A stretch of DNA of 64,000 bases from Gnetum montanum (lineage: Eukaryota; Streptophyta; Gnetopsida; Gnetales; Gnetaceae): positions 398,762-462,761 of the forward strand of contig MNCI01011459.1 in assembly GCA_015680685.1 (NCBI GenBank), read 5' to 3'. The translations under genes were made by a program, and so were the position numbers. The notes under the pieces were generated by a model. It did no database searches, was not told the origin of the DNA, and saw only the letters and a program-made list of their open reading frames with translations. The first letter of the stretch is position 1. Each line of letters starts with the position of its first letter. Positions 29,640 through 41,340 of the stretch are shown one piece after another.

Positions 29640-31976
29640 ACGTTGCTGCAACTGGGTAGGGAGTCTACCCTACATAACTAGAGCATGTGGTAATGGAGAT
29701 ATGGGTGGAAGAGGTGTAGCAAAATGAGGAGGATATTATTTCTATGGAACATCACCCCTAGGAGGAGTCCTATAGTACTCATGGACTTAGTAGTGAGGTT
29801 GAGGAGTGATGTGACCAGTAGAGTCACGTGGAGAGATTGGTTGTTACATGTAATATCCATACGGGTCAGGTTGCTAGTAAGGGTACTGTTGCTATGGTGG
29901 TGGCATTGCCCATGATTTTTGGTGCTACCACTATTGATACTTCTCAATTGGTTGTGGTGGAGTTCCACTTGGATAATACGTTAAGGGTCAATGAAACTGT
30001 CTTGGATTACCTTGGGGATAAGGTAACCTTTGGGGTATTTGCCTTTTGTTTAATTGTGGGTTGAGTGCATACACCCCAGACTCCTGCAGATGTGAGATCG
30101 TAGGGCAACATCCCTTAGGATGATCATATTGGCATATCTAGCATCCACTATCATTGTCTGTTTCCAAATCCACAACCTCTTTGATGATGGAAACTTTTCC
30201 CTTACCCTTATTACATGTGTGTTCTGCTTCTCTCTCTTTTCTCTTTTTGTGGTCACTACCTTGCTCTCTAGATTCCTCTATTATTTTGAGAACAGTTTGA
30301 AATCTATTATCTAGGGAGTCCCACATTTGGTCTACCTTTGTTGGTACTTCCAATGCCAACTTTTTAATAGGTAAATTTTTCCTGTTCACCATCTCTTTCA
30401 GTGGTGACTCTTCTTCATCCTCACAAAATCTTACTCCCTTCTTTCGGAGGAAAGGATCTCTGTTTTATTCCTTTGCACTTTCTCTTTTCCATAACTCACC
30501 TTCTTCTTTAGCAACTTGCTCCAATAATCTTTGTACTTTATGGTCCTAAGCTTAAATAGTCTTCCTTGGGCATAAGTCCCAAAGGTTCTTCGTGTTTCAT
30601 GCCTAAGCCCATCTACAAGATGGCATAGTTGATCCCTCTATGAATAACCATGGTCAGGACAATGAGTTAATACTGCATAATATCGGCCCATGGTAGCATC
30701 CAAGGGTTCATGTCCTCCTTGTTTCCAACCTTAGATTTTCTTTTGTAGGTTGGAAACTCAAGAGCACATTTGGTACTTATCGTTGAACAATTCTAACATG
30801 GTACTCCACCTATGAATGAATTCTGGTTCTAAGGATCAGTACCAACTTTCTGCTTCTTTAATTAGCATCCATGGAAATAACTTTAATTTTTTCCATTCAT
30901 TTTCTATGTTTTGTAAGTCACATGCATCATGAAATGCTTGTAAATGATTTTGAGGATCAGTATTGTATCCTCCTTCAAATCATAGGATATTGTTCATGTC
31001 TAATCTCTTAATCCTACTATCCTTTTGGTGCCTTGTTGGGATTCTAATGACCTCATTTATGTCTAAAATACTTCAAGTAGTGAGTAGGGGTTTATTGTGA
31101 TCATCTTGTCTATGCTGTCTATGATGCCTATGTTGTTCCCTACTCGCCCTTCTTCCATGCTGCAATTCTCTAGAATGCCCTTGTCCCCTTTCTTGACTAT
31201 TTCATTTGTGATCTCTATTCCACTTACTATTATCCTCAAGGTCTTTTCTTTATGACTGTATCCAAATCTTGAAGAAGAGGATGAAGGAGATGATGAAGGT
31301 GAAGAAGAAGGAGGACTGTCACCATGATGGTGCTTGCTTCCTTCTCTTTGGTGATCACGGCTTTGCTCATAGTTATGATTAGCATGTCCATCTTTGTCAT
31401 GTGTGTGTGTTCCTTTTTCAGATCCTTTTTGTCCATTGGTATTAGAACCTAGGTTATTGATGGTTAAATGAAGGTTTTGATACACAACCCCTTGACTAAA
31501 GTCAATAGGAGGAACATCATTTTGTGGGAAACCTCCTGAGGTAGGTCCACCACCCTCATTTTCACTTATGACATGTGGGACATTCAAAGACAACTTCCCC
31601 TTCATGAATTCATGACATCTCTTCTGTTGTAAATCCCTTTGAGGTTATGCCTCTGTGGGTCAATACTCTCTCGAGTCATGATCATGCACAACATACTCTG
31701 CTTGTAAGTGCTGCATGCTAATTTATGTGAGATCACAAAGAAGCATGCCCGGGATTGAGCAATTAGGAGGTAACACTTGTTACCTTCTAAATCTTGCCAA
31801 TGCAGTTGTTCATCCTGATGGAGGATAAAGGTAAAGTTTGGTACATATTCATTAGGATGAACATATACCACACAGAACTATTAGGGGACTGGAAAATTAT
31901 CATGTGTACTACACCTTTGATTATTCCTTGTATCAAACCTAAGTAGTGAAACACTTTTGTACAAAGAAGGAGACAT
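29640..31976 (-). pseudogene. gag: gag polyprotein of element B
   Basis: Minus-strand gag starting at ATG 31976, 121 bases after the primer site. The N-terminal 90 residues (YVHPNEYVPNFTFILHQDEQ, LHWQDLEGNKC) match the start in element C. They are followed by a His/Ser-rich low-complexity segment (DHQREGSKHHHGDSPPSSSP). The Retrotrans_gag core lies at about 30960-30580 (WKQGGHEPLDATMGRYYAVL, LCHLVDGLRHETRRTFGTYA), then a Lys/Glu-rich region (30392-30138) and a single short Cys-containing motif near 30130. A long Pro/Gln-rich linker runs to about 29640. Stops and one or two frame changes occur in most sections. No classic CX2CX4HX4C knuckle is intact. Confidence 0.8.
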
Positions 31977-32096
31977 ATTTTTCTATTCAGTATGCAATAT
32001 TCTTCTTTTTAACAATTGTAAGATAACCAACCCTAAGGGTTCATTCCAATGATATGAAAGATTTCCTAAGTTTCAATTAGCACACAAAAAACAAAG

Positions 32097-32118
32097 TCCC
32101 TGGTGGCAATGACACCAA
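32097..32118 (-). promoter_or_regulatory. Primer binding site, tRNA-Asp type, element B
   Basis: Minus strand TTGGTGTCATTGCCACCAGG against the tRNA-Asp complement TGGCGCCGTTGCCGGGG. The main differences are at CpG sites. Confidence 0.75.
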
Positions 32119-32811
32119 TGATGAGCGGTGAGGTATCTCTATGCTCAACCATACGAATACAAGTGTACACACATGATCCAGTCAAATTCCATGGACTAAG
32201 TGCTTATGTGCCTTTGTAGAAAAAGGATGGGTTGATCAATCATTGTCTTCCCAAGCTTACTTGTATAGCACGATTGTATGGTTAAGTAAACTTGAGGTAC
32301 ATGATTTTTATAGTTTTTATGTTTTTATGTCTTAGTGCTACAAAGGGAGGAGAGAGAGATAACTAAGTAACTAATTTTAATTTAACTACTAAATTATGCT
32401 TTAACTAGTCCTAACACCAGCATCCATTCTCACTTGTCNNNNNNNNNNNNNNNNNNNNNNAAAGCATTAAGTAATAGTAATTAACATCAATTAATCTATT
32501 CTAAATGCTACAAAGTTGATCACAAAGTTCATCTTTATTGCTATACACAAGGTGTGCTTAGGTACACAATGCTCGAATAAAGATCCATTCACTTTATGAC
32601 TCCTACTATGGGCACTCAAAAATAATTCTATCTCTAGAAAGGTAAAAAGGCAAGAGTTTGGGTAAGGGCGTAACACTAAGTATGCAAACCAAGTGCACCC
32701 GCCTCTTATTTATAGGCAATGAGGCAGACCCTGATATCACATCCACAATATTGCTTGGAAGGATTCCATATCATATACCCAATATCGTGAACGTGATATC
32801 ATAGCTCATCA
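32119..32811 (-). repeat. 5' LTR of element B (with assembly gap)
   Basis: Matches 22949-23789. The 22 N at 32439-32460 replace about 156 bases present in the other LTR (23269-23424). The U3 palindromes at 32730-32803 are partly decayed (ATATCA for ATATCG). Confidence 0.92.
32439..32460. other. Assembly gap (22 N)
   Basis: Run of N inside the 5' LTR of element B. By comparison with the other LTR about 156 bases belong here, so the gap size is not literal. Confidence 0.98.
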
Positions 32812-33960
32812 ATTTCTTTTGGCAATGATTCAATTAGAAGGGTAACAAGAAACTATGATGGTCATACTTCAGTAGTGGTTAGGTAGTGAGACATACTTTA
32901 GTAAGCATCTTATCATGTCTTGTATTATTCTATTCATTCTTCATCTACTCCAATTGATTATGGGCTATATCCACATGTGATCTAGTAAAATATATCATTT
33001 TCTTAATAGAACTTGTCAACTTCTTTATTTACAAAATTCATCTCCTTTATCTAAACTGATAACCTTGATCTTGATGTTCATAGAGTTTTCAATTAATTTA
33101 TGGAAAGTTTCAAAATATATAATGGCTTAATCCTTTTACTTCAAATTGTAAGTCTAAGGGTATCTTGAGTAGACGTCTACTATGATCATGACATAATTCA
33201 CTTCTCCTATTGAAATAGTGAACATTGACTCAACAAGATCCATGTGAAGAAGATCAAATGATTTTTCCTTATTTATCATGTGAGAGTTATGAGGAGAATT
33301 TGTTTTCTTTCCTTATATGCAAGTCTCACATTTGTCTTGAGGAATAAAATTTTTATTCCTATAGGTTTTTTCTGTTTCATCATTCTTTTAATTTTATGAT
33401 AAGAGATGTGACCAAGCCTTCTATGCCAAAGTCTAGACATGCTAAAATTATCACTATTCTTTTCCTTGACTTGATCTTTGTTTGCCATGCGATTGGATTC
33501 TATTGTGTGAACATACTTTTCTTCAATATTATGATTGCTTATGATATCTCCCGTTTTATTGAGATAGTCACATTTAAGATAATATATTCTAGAATTTGAT
33601 CTTTATGATTTCTTCACCATTGGGTTTGTAGATCATGCAAAATTTGCTCTTCAAACTAATACTATTTCCTTTATTAGACACTTGTCCAATAGAGAAGAAA
33701 GGATTGGATAGATTAGAAACATAATACACATTGGAAATGGAAAGTTTTAATCCATTTTTTAATTTAGATACATAATCTCTTCTTTCTTCTATGACTAAGT
33801 ATTTTCCATCTTCAATTTTGATGTTTCCAAGATTGTTGTTTCTACTATAATTTACAAGATAATTTTTGTAGGATGTCATGTGATTAGAGCACCCATTGGC
33901 TATAATTCAAAAATCTTCCTTTATTCTATAATTAAATTGAATATTGCATAATTTCCTAGC
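32812..33960 (-). pseudogene. copia element B: protease end, pre-integrase and integrase start
   Basis: Minus-strand continuation of the copia pol found at 22440-22943. Read from 33960 down: SYKNYLVNYSRNNNLGNIKI, a spacer ending LSNPFFSIGQVSNKGNSISL (usual NLLSIGQL), then the GAG-pre-integrase motif MSRLWHRRLGHISYHKIKRM and integrase sequence toward 32817. Target duplication ATTTC at 32812-32816. Splitting of one copia polyprotein by element B is shown by the two halves joining across the ATTTC site in the same frame direction. Many stops. Confidence 0.82.
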
Positions 33961-34870
33961 TCTTCTTCTTTAGTATCCTTTTGGGAGGATGAGGGAGTAT
34001 CTTATTCTATTTATGAATTTTTTTCATGTATTGTTTCAAAACTGATTCTACTCTAGCTTTGATCGATGGTATGATCTTTTCTTTTATAGAAGTTACAATA
34101 TGGTACTAAGTATTAATCATATCTTTCTAATCTAGATTAATTTCATTTGCCTCTTCCTTTAGCTGAATCTCTTCCTCTTCCTCTTGTATTTTGACCACCT
34201 TCCTTTAAGTTTGTGTCTTGATCTTTATTCTAATAATTGAATCTTTTTCTTCCTCTAAATCTACCTTGCCTATCTCCTCCTCTTTGGTTAGTTATGTACA
34301 CTTGATCATCTATACTAAATTCTTTATTATTCTTCATAATTTGTAGGATTCTAACTTGAGCAACTAATTCATTAATACTAAGCATGTTGCAGTTCTTTCA
34401 AAGAGTAATGCTTTCCACCATGTTTTCAAATATTTTTTATATATGTAGAGAGGTTGAATAACTCTTTGAATTTTTTTCCATTGATCTATTTTTTGTAAGC
34501 TATCATACATTATAATAAAGAAATCTTCAACACTCTCCTTTCTTTCAATTTCCAAGGTATCAAATTTTTGTTTGTAGATTAGTTGTTGTATTTGTTTAAT
34601 TTTCAAAATTTTCTTGTATTCTAATTAGACATTATCCTATACTTCTTTTGCAATAATATGAAGACTATATCTAGCATAAATAACTTATAAGACACTAGCC
34701 AATAGCATCATATGAGCCAAATTGTTATTCTTCTTCTTTGTTTCATATTCTTTAATGGATGAATTAGAAACTTGTTTCAACTATTTTCCAACATTGGTTA
34801 TGTTCAAGAAGGCCTTTTATAATCCTTGTCCATAGGTTAAAATCTTAAGATCCATTGAAGATAATGGAGC
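33961..34870 (-). pseudogene. gag: copia element B gag
   Basis: Minus-strand gag region. A readable piece is 34364-34606 (IQQLIYKQKFDTLEIERKES, VEDFFIIMYDSLQKI), which has the UBN2-type pattern of copia gag (LRQEFExLxMKExESVxDFxxR). An Arg-rich segment at about 34140-34280 (complement of TCTTCCTCTTCCTCTTG) probably corresponds to the basic region before the zinc knuckle. Heavily interrupted. Confidence 0.65.
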
Positions 34871-34914
34871 GTCAAGCTATGTCTTTTGTGTACATTTTTG
34901 TATATGAACTTGAT

Positions 34915-34926
34915 GCTTTGATACCA
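34915..34926 (-). promoter_or_regulatory. Primer binding site of copia element B
   Basis: Minus strand TGGTATCAAAGC, complementary to initiator tRNA-Met, two bases from the LTR end at 34929. Confidence 0.85.
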
Positions 34927-34928
34927 AG

Positions 34929-35191
34929 TGAAGGAATTTTAGGAAATGAAAGAATTTCTTAGTTATCTTAACTTCATAATGAATAAGCAAATAAAATTTT
35001 TATTTTTGGAAAGCTTAGAAATTTCTCTAAAATTTTGAAAAAGGAAGTACTACAAAAGATATTTGGATGTTATGGTTATGTTATGTTCTTTCCAATCTAT
35101 TAAAAATTGCAATAATTTTGGTAGTGCATATTTGAGAGATGATAACTCAAAATTTGTTATGTTTATGATGCTAAAATTTTAAGTAAACCTT
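34929..35191 (-). repeat. 5' LTR of copia element B, inner part
   Basis: Begins TGAAGGAATTTTAGG on plus (LTR end ...CCTTCA on minus). It is cut at 35191 by element C; the rest should resume at 48562, but no second LTR is in the window to define its far end. Confidence 0.65.
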
Positions 35192-36093
35192 TGATGAGTG
35201 GCAAGATACCCCTACACCCAACCATATGAATCACAAGCATTCATGCATGATCCAATCAAATTTCATGGACTTTATAGTTTTTGGTGCACTAGCCTTCTAG
35301 GAGATGAATCTTGCATTAAGGTCAATTACACTTGTGACATATACTAGTATGGTTAAGTGTAATTGAGACATCTTATTTTTATCATTTTGTATTTTATTGT
35401 TTTGGTGTTTCAAGAGAAATAAAGTAATTGGATTAATTAATTTAATTTAACTAATTAACTAGTATCTAAATAGTCCTAACATAAGAATCCAATCCCACTT
35501 TCCATACACATCCCAAACCTACGTATCCACTGCTAGGTTACCAAGCACTATGTTACTGGGCATACCAAGCAATAACACTACTGGGATTACCAAGCGAATA
35601 CATGTTATGCTTGAAGTGATCATACTTATGTGTTTAATCTATTTAGCTTATATTATTTAATTACTTCATTACTGGAAAATATTTAATAAATAATTAAAAA
35701 CATTAAATGCATAAATAAAATATTTAATATATCTAGAATGCTGCAAGGTTTATCATAAAGCTCATCTTCATTACCACACACACTATCATGCTTAGGTACT
35801 AAAATGCTCAAATAAAGATTTGTACACTCAATGACTTCTAATGTGGAAACTAGGGAGAAAAACATTCTAACTCTCAAGTGAAAAAACTACAAGAGCTTCA
35901 CTACTATTGAAATCTCAATGCCATAAATGTGGCTGGTGAGCACATATTTATAGCCAAAAAGCAAACACTACATCGATGGGGCCTTGTTGACGCATGATAT
36001 GATGCATCGACTAGGCCTCATCGATGAGACCCAATCAATCAGGCCACATCAACAAGGCCATGTCAATGCAACTAAAAAAACTATGACTCATCA
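35192..36093 (-). repeat. 3' LTR of element C
   Basis: 902 bp, TGATGAGTGG...GACTCATCA. U3 array at 35975-36070 with repeated GATGAGGCC/GGCCTCATC-like inverted motifs in place of the GATATC motifs of element B. Confidence 0.92.
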
Positions 36094-36104
36094 TACCTCC
36101 ATGA
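36094..36104 (-). promoter_or_regulatory. Polypurine tract of element C
   Basis: Minus strand TTTAGTCATGGAGGTA directly before the LTR. Confidence 0.75.
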
Positions 36105-36332
36105 CTAAATGAAAACTCATCCTCAGGTTCTTTTGCAAAATTGAGAAAGTATGGGATTATTGACTAACCTTTCACACACAAAATAGACTAACTTGACAAA
36201 AATGGAGTGCCTGAGTGTATGGATTAACACATTAAAAATAATAGTATTCATGACACAAAATTAAACACCATGAAATGACTCTTCAAAATTGCACAGCACA
36301 TTTCTTGATGGCATGAATTTTGATGGAGAAGA

Positions 36333-39185
36333 TCATATAGTCCTAGGCAATGGTGGCTCTTGAGGTTCTGAAGGACCTTCACCAGCTTCATGCATGTGTG
36401 GCGGCCGAGGTGGCTGCAATTTTCCTGCTATTGCTACAACTTCTGATGAGAGGTGAAAAGCATCCAGTAGTGCTTTCATTTTCTACTCTTTACTTCTAGG
36501 ATCATGCACTGTCCACGTAACTTTGCCAATGTGGATCAGAACAGGCACATCCCAAGGACATGGAACTACTAGAAACAACTCTTTTGCATTGATAAACTAG
36601 GTAATGAATTATTTGCATTCAATGTCAAATTCTTTGACTGTATCCTTCAACTCCTGATAATCATTCATCCTTTTTCTCAATAGTTGATCATTGATCCGTG
36701 AATCATGCTTTGAGAACTTCGAGTTTAGCATTTATAGTCTCAAGCTTCTGCTTGATGTCTTTATGATGCTTGAACTCTGCCTCATATAACAAATACGAGC
36801 TAGCCACTTATTTCTCTAACTCTAACCATGACCATCTAGTAGTCAGCATAGCCAAGTTCACACAGAAAAGATTGGCCAACTCCATGTACTCTATCATTTC
36901 TTATATCTACAAATCCTTTATGTAGACCTTTACTTTATTGTAGGCATCAATCCCATCAATGATGGGCTTCTGAGCTTCTTTTCCTTATTGGAGTTACTAG
37001 AGAGCTTCATTTATTTTCACCTTCACCATTTGGATGTGCTTCTCATTGACTTCTTTTTGCAGGCCAACCTAGTCTCTGTAGTGATTCTTTACTCTTTCAA
37101 ACTTGAGAGCCTCATTTTTCCATATAGCAATCTTGATGGCAGACTTCTGGCGCAAGGCACAAACTTCTTCCATTGACGTATTTTGATTCTCTACAACCAA
37201 TCTTCTTAACTTGGTGTTCAACATGCTAAGTTGTTTCTACTATTGATGAATAAATTCTTACATTTTTTCCTTTTGGACATCAACATTACATAGGCGATAA
37301 TTTTGGGCAATCAAAGTTCTGTTCTCCTGGTGTATCTAAGCCAAGTCCTTCTAAATTAAATATGTTTTTGCCTCTTCTATAGACTGACTGAAGATGGTCA
37401 TCACTACTTCCTCCTCATCCTTCCTAAATCATTCTTGAAGTTGTTGGAAAGCTTCATCTTTGGTTGTTGTTAGGTTGAGGAGCACAAGATTAGCAAGGCA
37501 AGCATGTAATTTAGTAACCTCTAGAGCCAAGCATTAATTTTGTGCTTGAGCTATTTCAAGTTTCCCCTCTAGAATGATGCATTTCTCCCTTGCATCTAGT
37601 AGCTTTGACTGGGTTGCAGTGATGTTATCTAGAAAATCAAAGATATTCAGAATCGGTTGCCCAATCCCCACCAGTTGATCTGGCAACTCTTCATGCTAAG
37701 CTACATTTAGTTTTTCACTGACTATGCCTATAACTGTCTACACATCTTGAAGTACAGATACATCTAGTACAGACACCACAGGTGCATTGAGTGCTTTAGC
37801 AACATATTCAGCAACCACTTTAGCCATTTTCTCTTACCTTTCGTGCTACATCACTAGGATAGTCGCCACTTTACCTTCCTCCAAATGTATCAAGAAGGTG
37901 GCAGCATTCCTAAAGATTTTTTGAAATAGATGGTGTTGAGATAATGACACTATCACCTCTCGAGCACTAGGATCCGACCTCGTGAGCAACTACATTTGTT
38001 GGGAAAAGAAAATTGGTCCACCCCTCTCCATTTGGCTAATTGTTTAAGCCACCTCATTAAGGTGACTCATTGCTAATTAATACATAAATGGATCCACACT
38101 ACACATCCATACATGCTACTCTTGATCATGCAAGAGCTACTCTTAGATTTCATGCAAGCACTCAATGGCTACACAAACCTCCAACACTGTTTCTTGAGTA
38201 GGAAATGGTGGTGGTAGCTGCTCCTCTTCTTGAGTTTTTGTTGGTGTGTTTTTCTTTCATAATTTTAGACCATGAGGCCAAAGGAGCATGCCTAATTATG
38301 TCATTGGAATAGTGGATGATTCGTGCCCCTTTACAAAGTTTTCAAATGAGGCACAGAAAGGGTAAGTATTTCCTTCCATGTTCATTTTCCTTGAACTGAT
38401 TTTCAATCTCCAAGAAGATGGGTTGTGGAAGGTTCATAGGAAATCTCTCTTTTAGAGCATTGCATGCTTGGGTGGATAAGGCAGTTACCTTGTTGGGCCA
38501 TCTTATTTGATTGAGGTAATAGGCTACAATTTTGCAATAGATGTGCTTCGCCGATGTGAGTGTGTCATACTCCTTACAATTGACCTTGTAGCATCACTGA
38601 ATCCACTCCTTTTTGGCCTTAGGACCACCTTTCATTGATAGTTTCATGAATTGTGTCCTGGTGTTAAGCAATCCTAGTGCCTATGCGATAGCCTCAACCG
38701 AATAGGATACCTGAATATCCTTGATTTTTATTGTGGACCCTAGCCTTCTATTACTCTAGAAGAGATATGTCTTTCCCATGCACCATTCCTCACTAGATGT
38801 AATGACTGGGCACATGGGAGAGGTTTGTGGTTGTGTTTTCATGTTTGTTAGAGCTTTCTCTAGGATTGGTCTAAAGTTGATTTCTTGAAGAACTGATCAT
38901 TGAATCATTTGGGACCTGATGATGTCAAGGCAAGATTGAGTCAAAGAAACTTCAAGCCTTGATGCTAGTCCTAGCACTTCCCCTCACTATGATTATTTTT
39001 TGGATACTTCTTCTTCTAGAATCTATCAAATAGATTCCACTTCAGGCTCCTTGAAGAGTTCCCATTGCATGGGTAGCCTCTGGTAGTTCTTGTGCTTGTT
39101 CTTGTTGGCCCCTTCTAACTTTGGACTATTTCTCCCTTGGTTGAGAGGGTTCTCCTTCCTACAGATGTTTTGGTCTTGGTGCCAT
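36333..39185 (-). pseudogene. ORF3 of element C: large coiled-coil protein at the env position
   Basis: Minus-strand degenerate frame of about 950 codons from ATG 39185 (MAPRPKHL...EGEPSQPREK, basic N-terminus) to TGA 36333. An N-terminal domain of about 250 residues (TIKIKDIQVSYSVEAIA, KLSMKGGPKAKKEWIQ, AKHIYCKIVAYYLNQIRWPN, ALKERFPMNLPQPIFLEIEN) is followed by some 500 residues of heptad-like coiled coil (LLDAREKCIILEGKLEIAQA, LRRLVVENQNTSMEEVCALR, KQKLETINAKLEVLKA) and a Pro-rich tail (PRPPHMHEAGEGPSEPQEPP). Stops are almost all at Trp/Gln codons. It is conserved in element D. I see no membrane segment or signal peptide, so it is not an obvious envelope protein. I do not recognise the family; the function is unknown. 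Confidence 0.75.
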
Positions 39186-39640
39186 CTATAATCACAATAA
39201 GATCATGGGTTTACACAATCGTTGTGTAACATGAAGCAATTAGGATACCTTTATCTCTTTAGGATAGTTACACTTGACTAAGTTGTGATTATGGATAGTT
39301 TAATTACTCCAATCCTTATTTTATTTATGTATTATTATCAATAATCATCCTAGAGGTTGTTGAAATGGTTAACTTCTTGAAAAAATTGATATTTGTATAT
39401 TTTTAAGGTTATTAACACTTTGGGAGAGTTAGAAATTTTTTTAAAAATTTTATTGAAAACCTTAAGGTTTATAGCCCCCATGATAAAGAGCTTACCTCTG
39501 GTAACTGCAGGGTCAAAGAACAAAGTGATTTGGATAAATGGATGAGAAGTTAAGGGCTCTGGAAGGTTTTGGGCTCTGAAAAATGGCAAAAACTCCCTCT
39601 GTGTTATGACGCAAATGACAAAAATTTCTAAGTACATGGT

Positions 39641-39738
39641 GATATATACAGGATTTTTTCACTACATTGATGAGGCCTTATTGACATGGCCTCGTTAATG
39701 TTGTTGGCTGTGTCAACGAGGCCTTGTTGACATAGCTT
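39641..39738 (-). promoter_or_regulatory. Internal palindrome array plus TATA box upstream of ORF3
   Basis: Minus strand: CAACAAGGCCTCGTTGACAC, ACGAGGCCATGTC and AAGGCCTCATC, then CTGTATATATCACC. This repeats the U3 design of the same element (GAGGCC-type array at 35975-36070, then TATA). It lies about 455 bases before the ORF3 start, in the right orientation to transcribe it. Confidence 0.55.
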
Positions 39739-41340
39739 TTGACCATCATAGATGACTGTTGACTTTGGTTAAACTTGCAAAATACAAATATTTTTTGAAT
39801 GAAATTAGGATCAAATGAAATCTCAAGAGGCCAAGAAGAGTATGACAATATGGTGTTAGAGCTCGTAAATTTGGAAAAATGGAGAAAAATGATTTGGGGG
39901 ATGAATGAAATAAAAGGTTAAGGAACACTAAGTGAAATACACAATGGAATATGTGAAAGATGGGATTGTAGCAATGTCTAAGGTAAGGAACCTAAACTAA
40001 TCAAACCAAAAGCTATGTACGTGGGTCCTCTGCATAGTAGGCTTATGCCCTTATTACCCTTACATAACCTCAACTAAGGAGTCCATGGGTCCCATAGTCG
40101 ACTAATGGTCATGAAAAGTTAAGGACCAACCAAAACAAATCTACCCAAGAATTCAAACACATCAGACCAAGACATAGAGCATAACATAGAACTCGATAGT
40201 GAGGTGAGTTATGGCAGCATGGATGGATGATTGAGAAGGTGGAATGAAATTTTGAATTGAGGTCATAAGAAGTCCCTTGTTGAATTTTGTTTCTAAAGTA
40301 ACCTAAGAAGATCCATCCTTAGTCCAAACCAAAACCAGCCGCTTTCAATGAGTTTGCATCATCACTCTAAGATCGATCTACCTGCATAAGACATGAGAGT
40401 GCTTCCACAAAACAACCACTATTTCATAAAGAGAAGAAAAGAGAGAAGTAGGAAGTGAGAGAGGGACTTAGTTACAGGGAAACTTCAAGCATGGATGCAT
40501 GTCTTTCTAGTCCCATAACCAATGCTTGTAGCCTATTTATTTGTCTAAGGGGTATGCTTTTAATTCCCATCATGTTTTTTTTTTAATTTTTGGATAGAAA
40601 TCACACCATGAAAATACTTATTCACTCATTGTGTCTAAGGGGTATGCCCATTATGTTTTTTTTTTTTTGAATTTTTGGATGAGAACCACACCATGCAAAG
40701 ACTTTATTTGCTTCCTATTAGTGGTTTGAATGGAATGGTAAAAAGTCTATGAAAAACACTCAAGTAAGTAGAAGAGTACAAAGAGTATTAAATTCCCTTG
40801 AAGTTGCACCCTTTACAAACCTTTGAATCCTTCCTAATTTCAAAACTACCAAGGTCACCTATTGATTAAAAGTTTCTTTAATGGAAGGGATCTCAAATTC
40901 CTAGAACAAGGAAAACCATAGAGTTTATTGGATGGGTAGATGACATGGATTCACTGCCTATTCCATGAAGAATAAACCATGTTAAAGTTGTCAAATATTA
41001 GAATTCAAAAATAGAAACTAGACATCAACAATCACAACATTAAGCACAAACCATCATTCGTAAATAGCAACAACGACACTGTGTCTTGTGGAAATAAAGC
41101 AATTTTATTAGCAAAAATGAGAAAATATCACACTAAAACAAAATAAAATAAAACAAAGTAAGATATATAAGTAAGTGTAAAATAATCAAGAAAAGTTCAA
41201 AGGTACTAATGATGGTGTAAAATTAGAAAAATATGAAAATTAAAAATTTGTAAAATAAATAATTTGTAAAAATCAAAAATGTGAAAAACAAAAGGTAGAA
41301 AAACTAAGAAGCCATGTGAATTATTAGCATGGATGGCCAT
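39739..41340 (-). other. 3' internal non-coding region of element C
   Basis: No supported gene. It contains GGGTCCTCTGCATAGTAGG near 40022, the 'CATGGATGCATGTCTTTC' block near 40490, and a diverged tandem duplication around T-rich stretches at about 40540-40700 (AAGGGGTATGC...CACACCATG(A/C)AAA twice). CCCCCATGACTAAG marks its right end at 41343. Confidence 0.65.

Larger units (their letters stand above)
22949..32811 (-). mobile_element. Athila-like Ty3/gypsy element B, complete, nested in copia B
   Basis: Minus-strand element of 9.86 kb with LTRs 22949-23789 and 32119-32811 and identical ATTTC target duplications at 22944-22948 and 32812-32816. Internal order from the right: tRNA-Asp primer site, gag, protease, reverse transcriptase, RNase H, integrase, about 1.9 kb non-coding region, polypurine tract. 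The palm motif VFMDDFSTYG and the tRNA-Asp primer site are characteristic of the Athila lineage. It lacks the third ORF and the internal promoter that element C has. The LTRs are still similar (a few percent difference by eye), so it is younger than its host copia. Confidence 0.95.
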
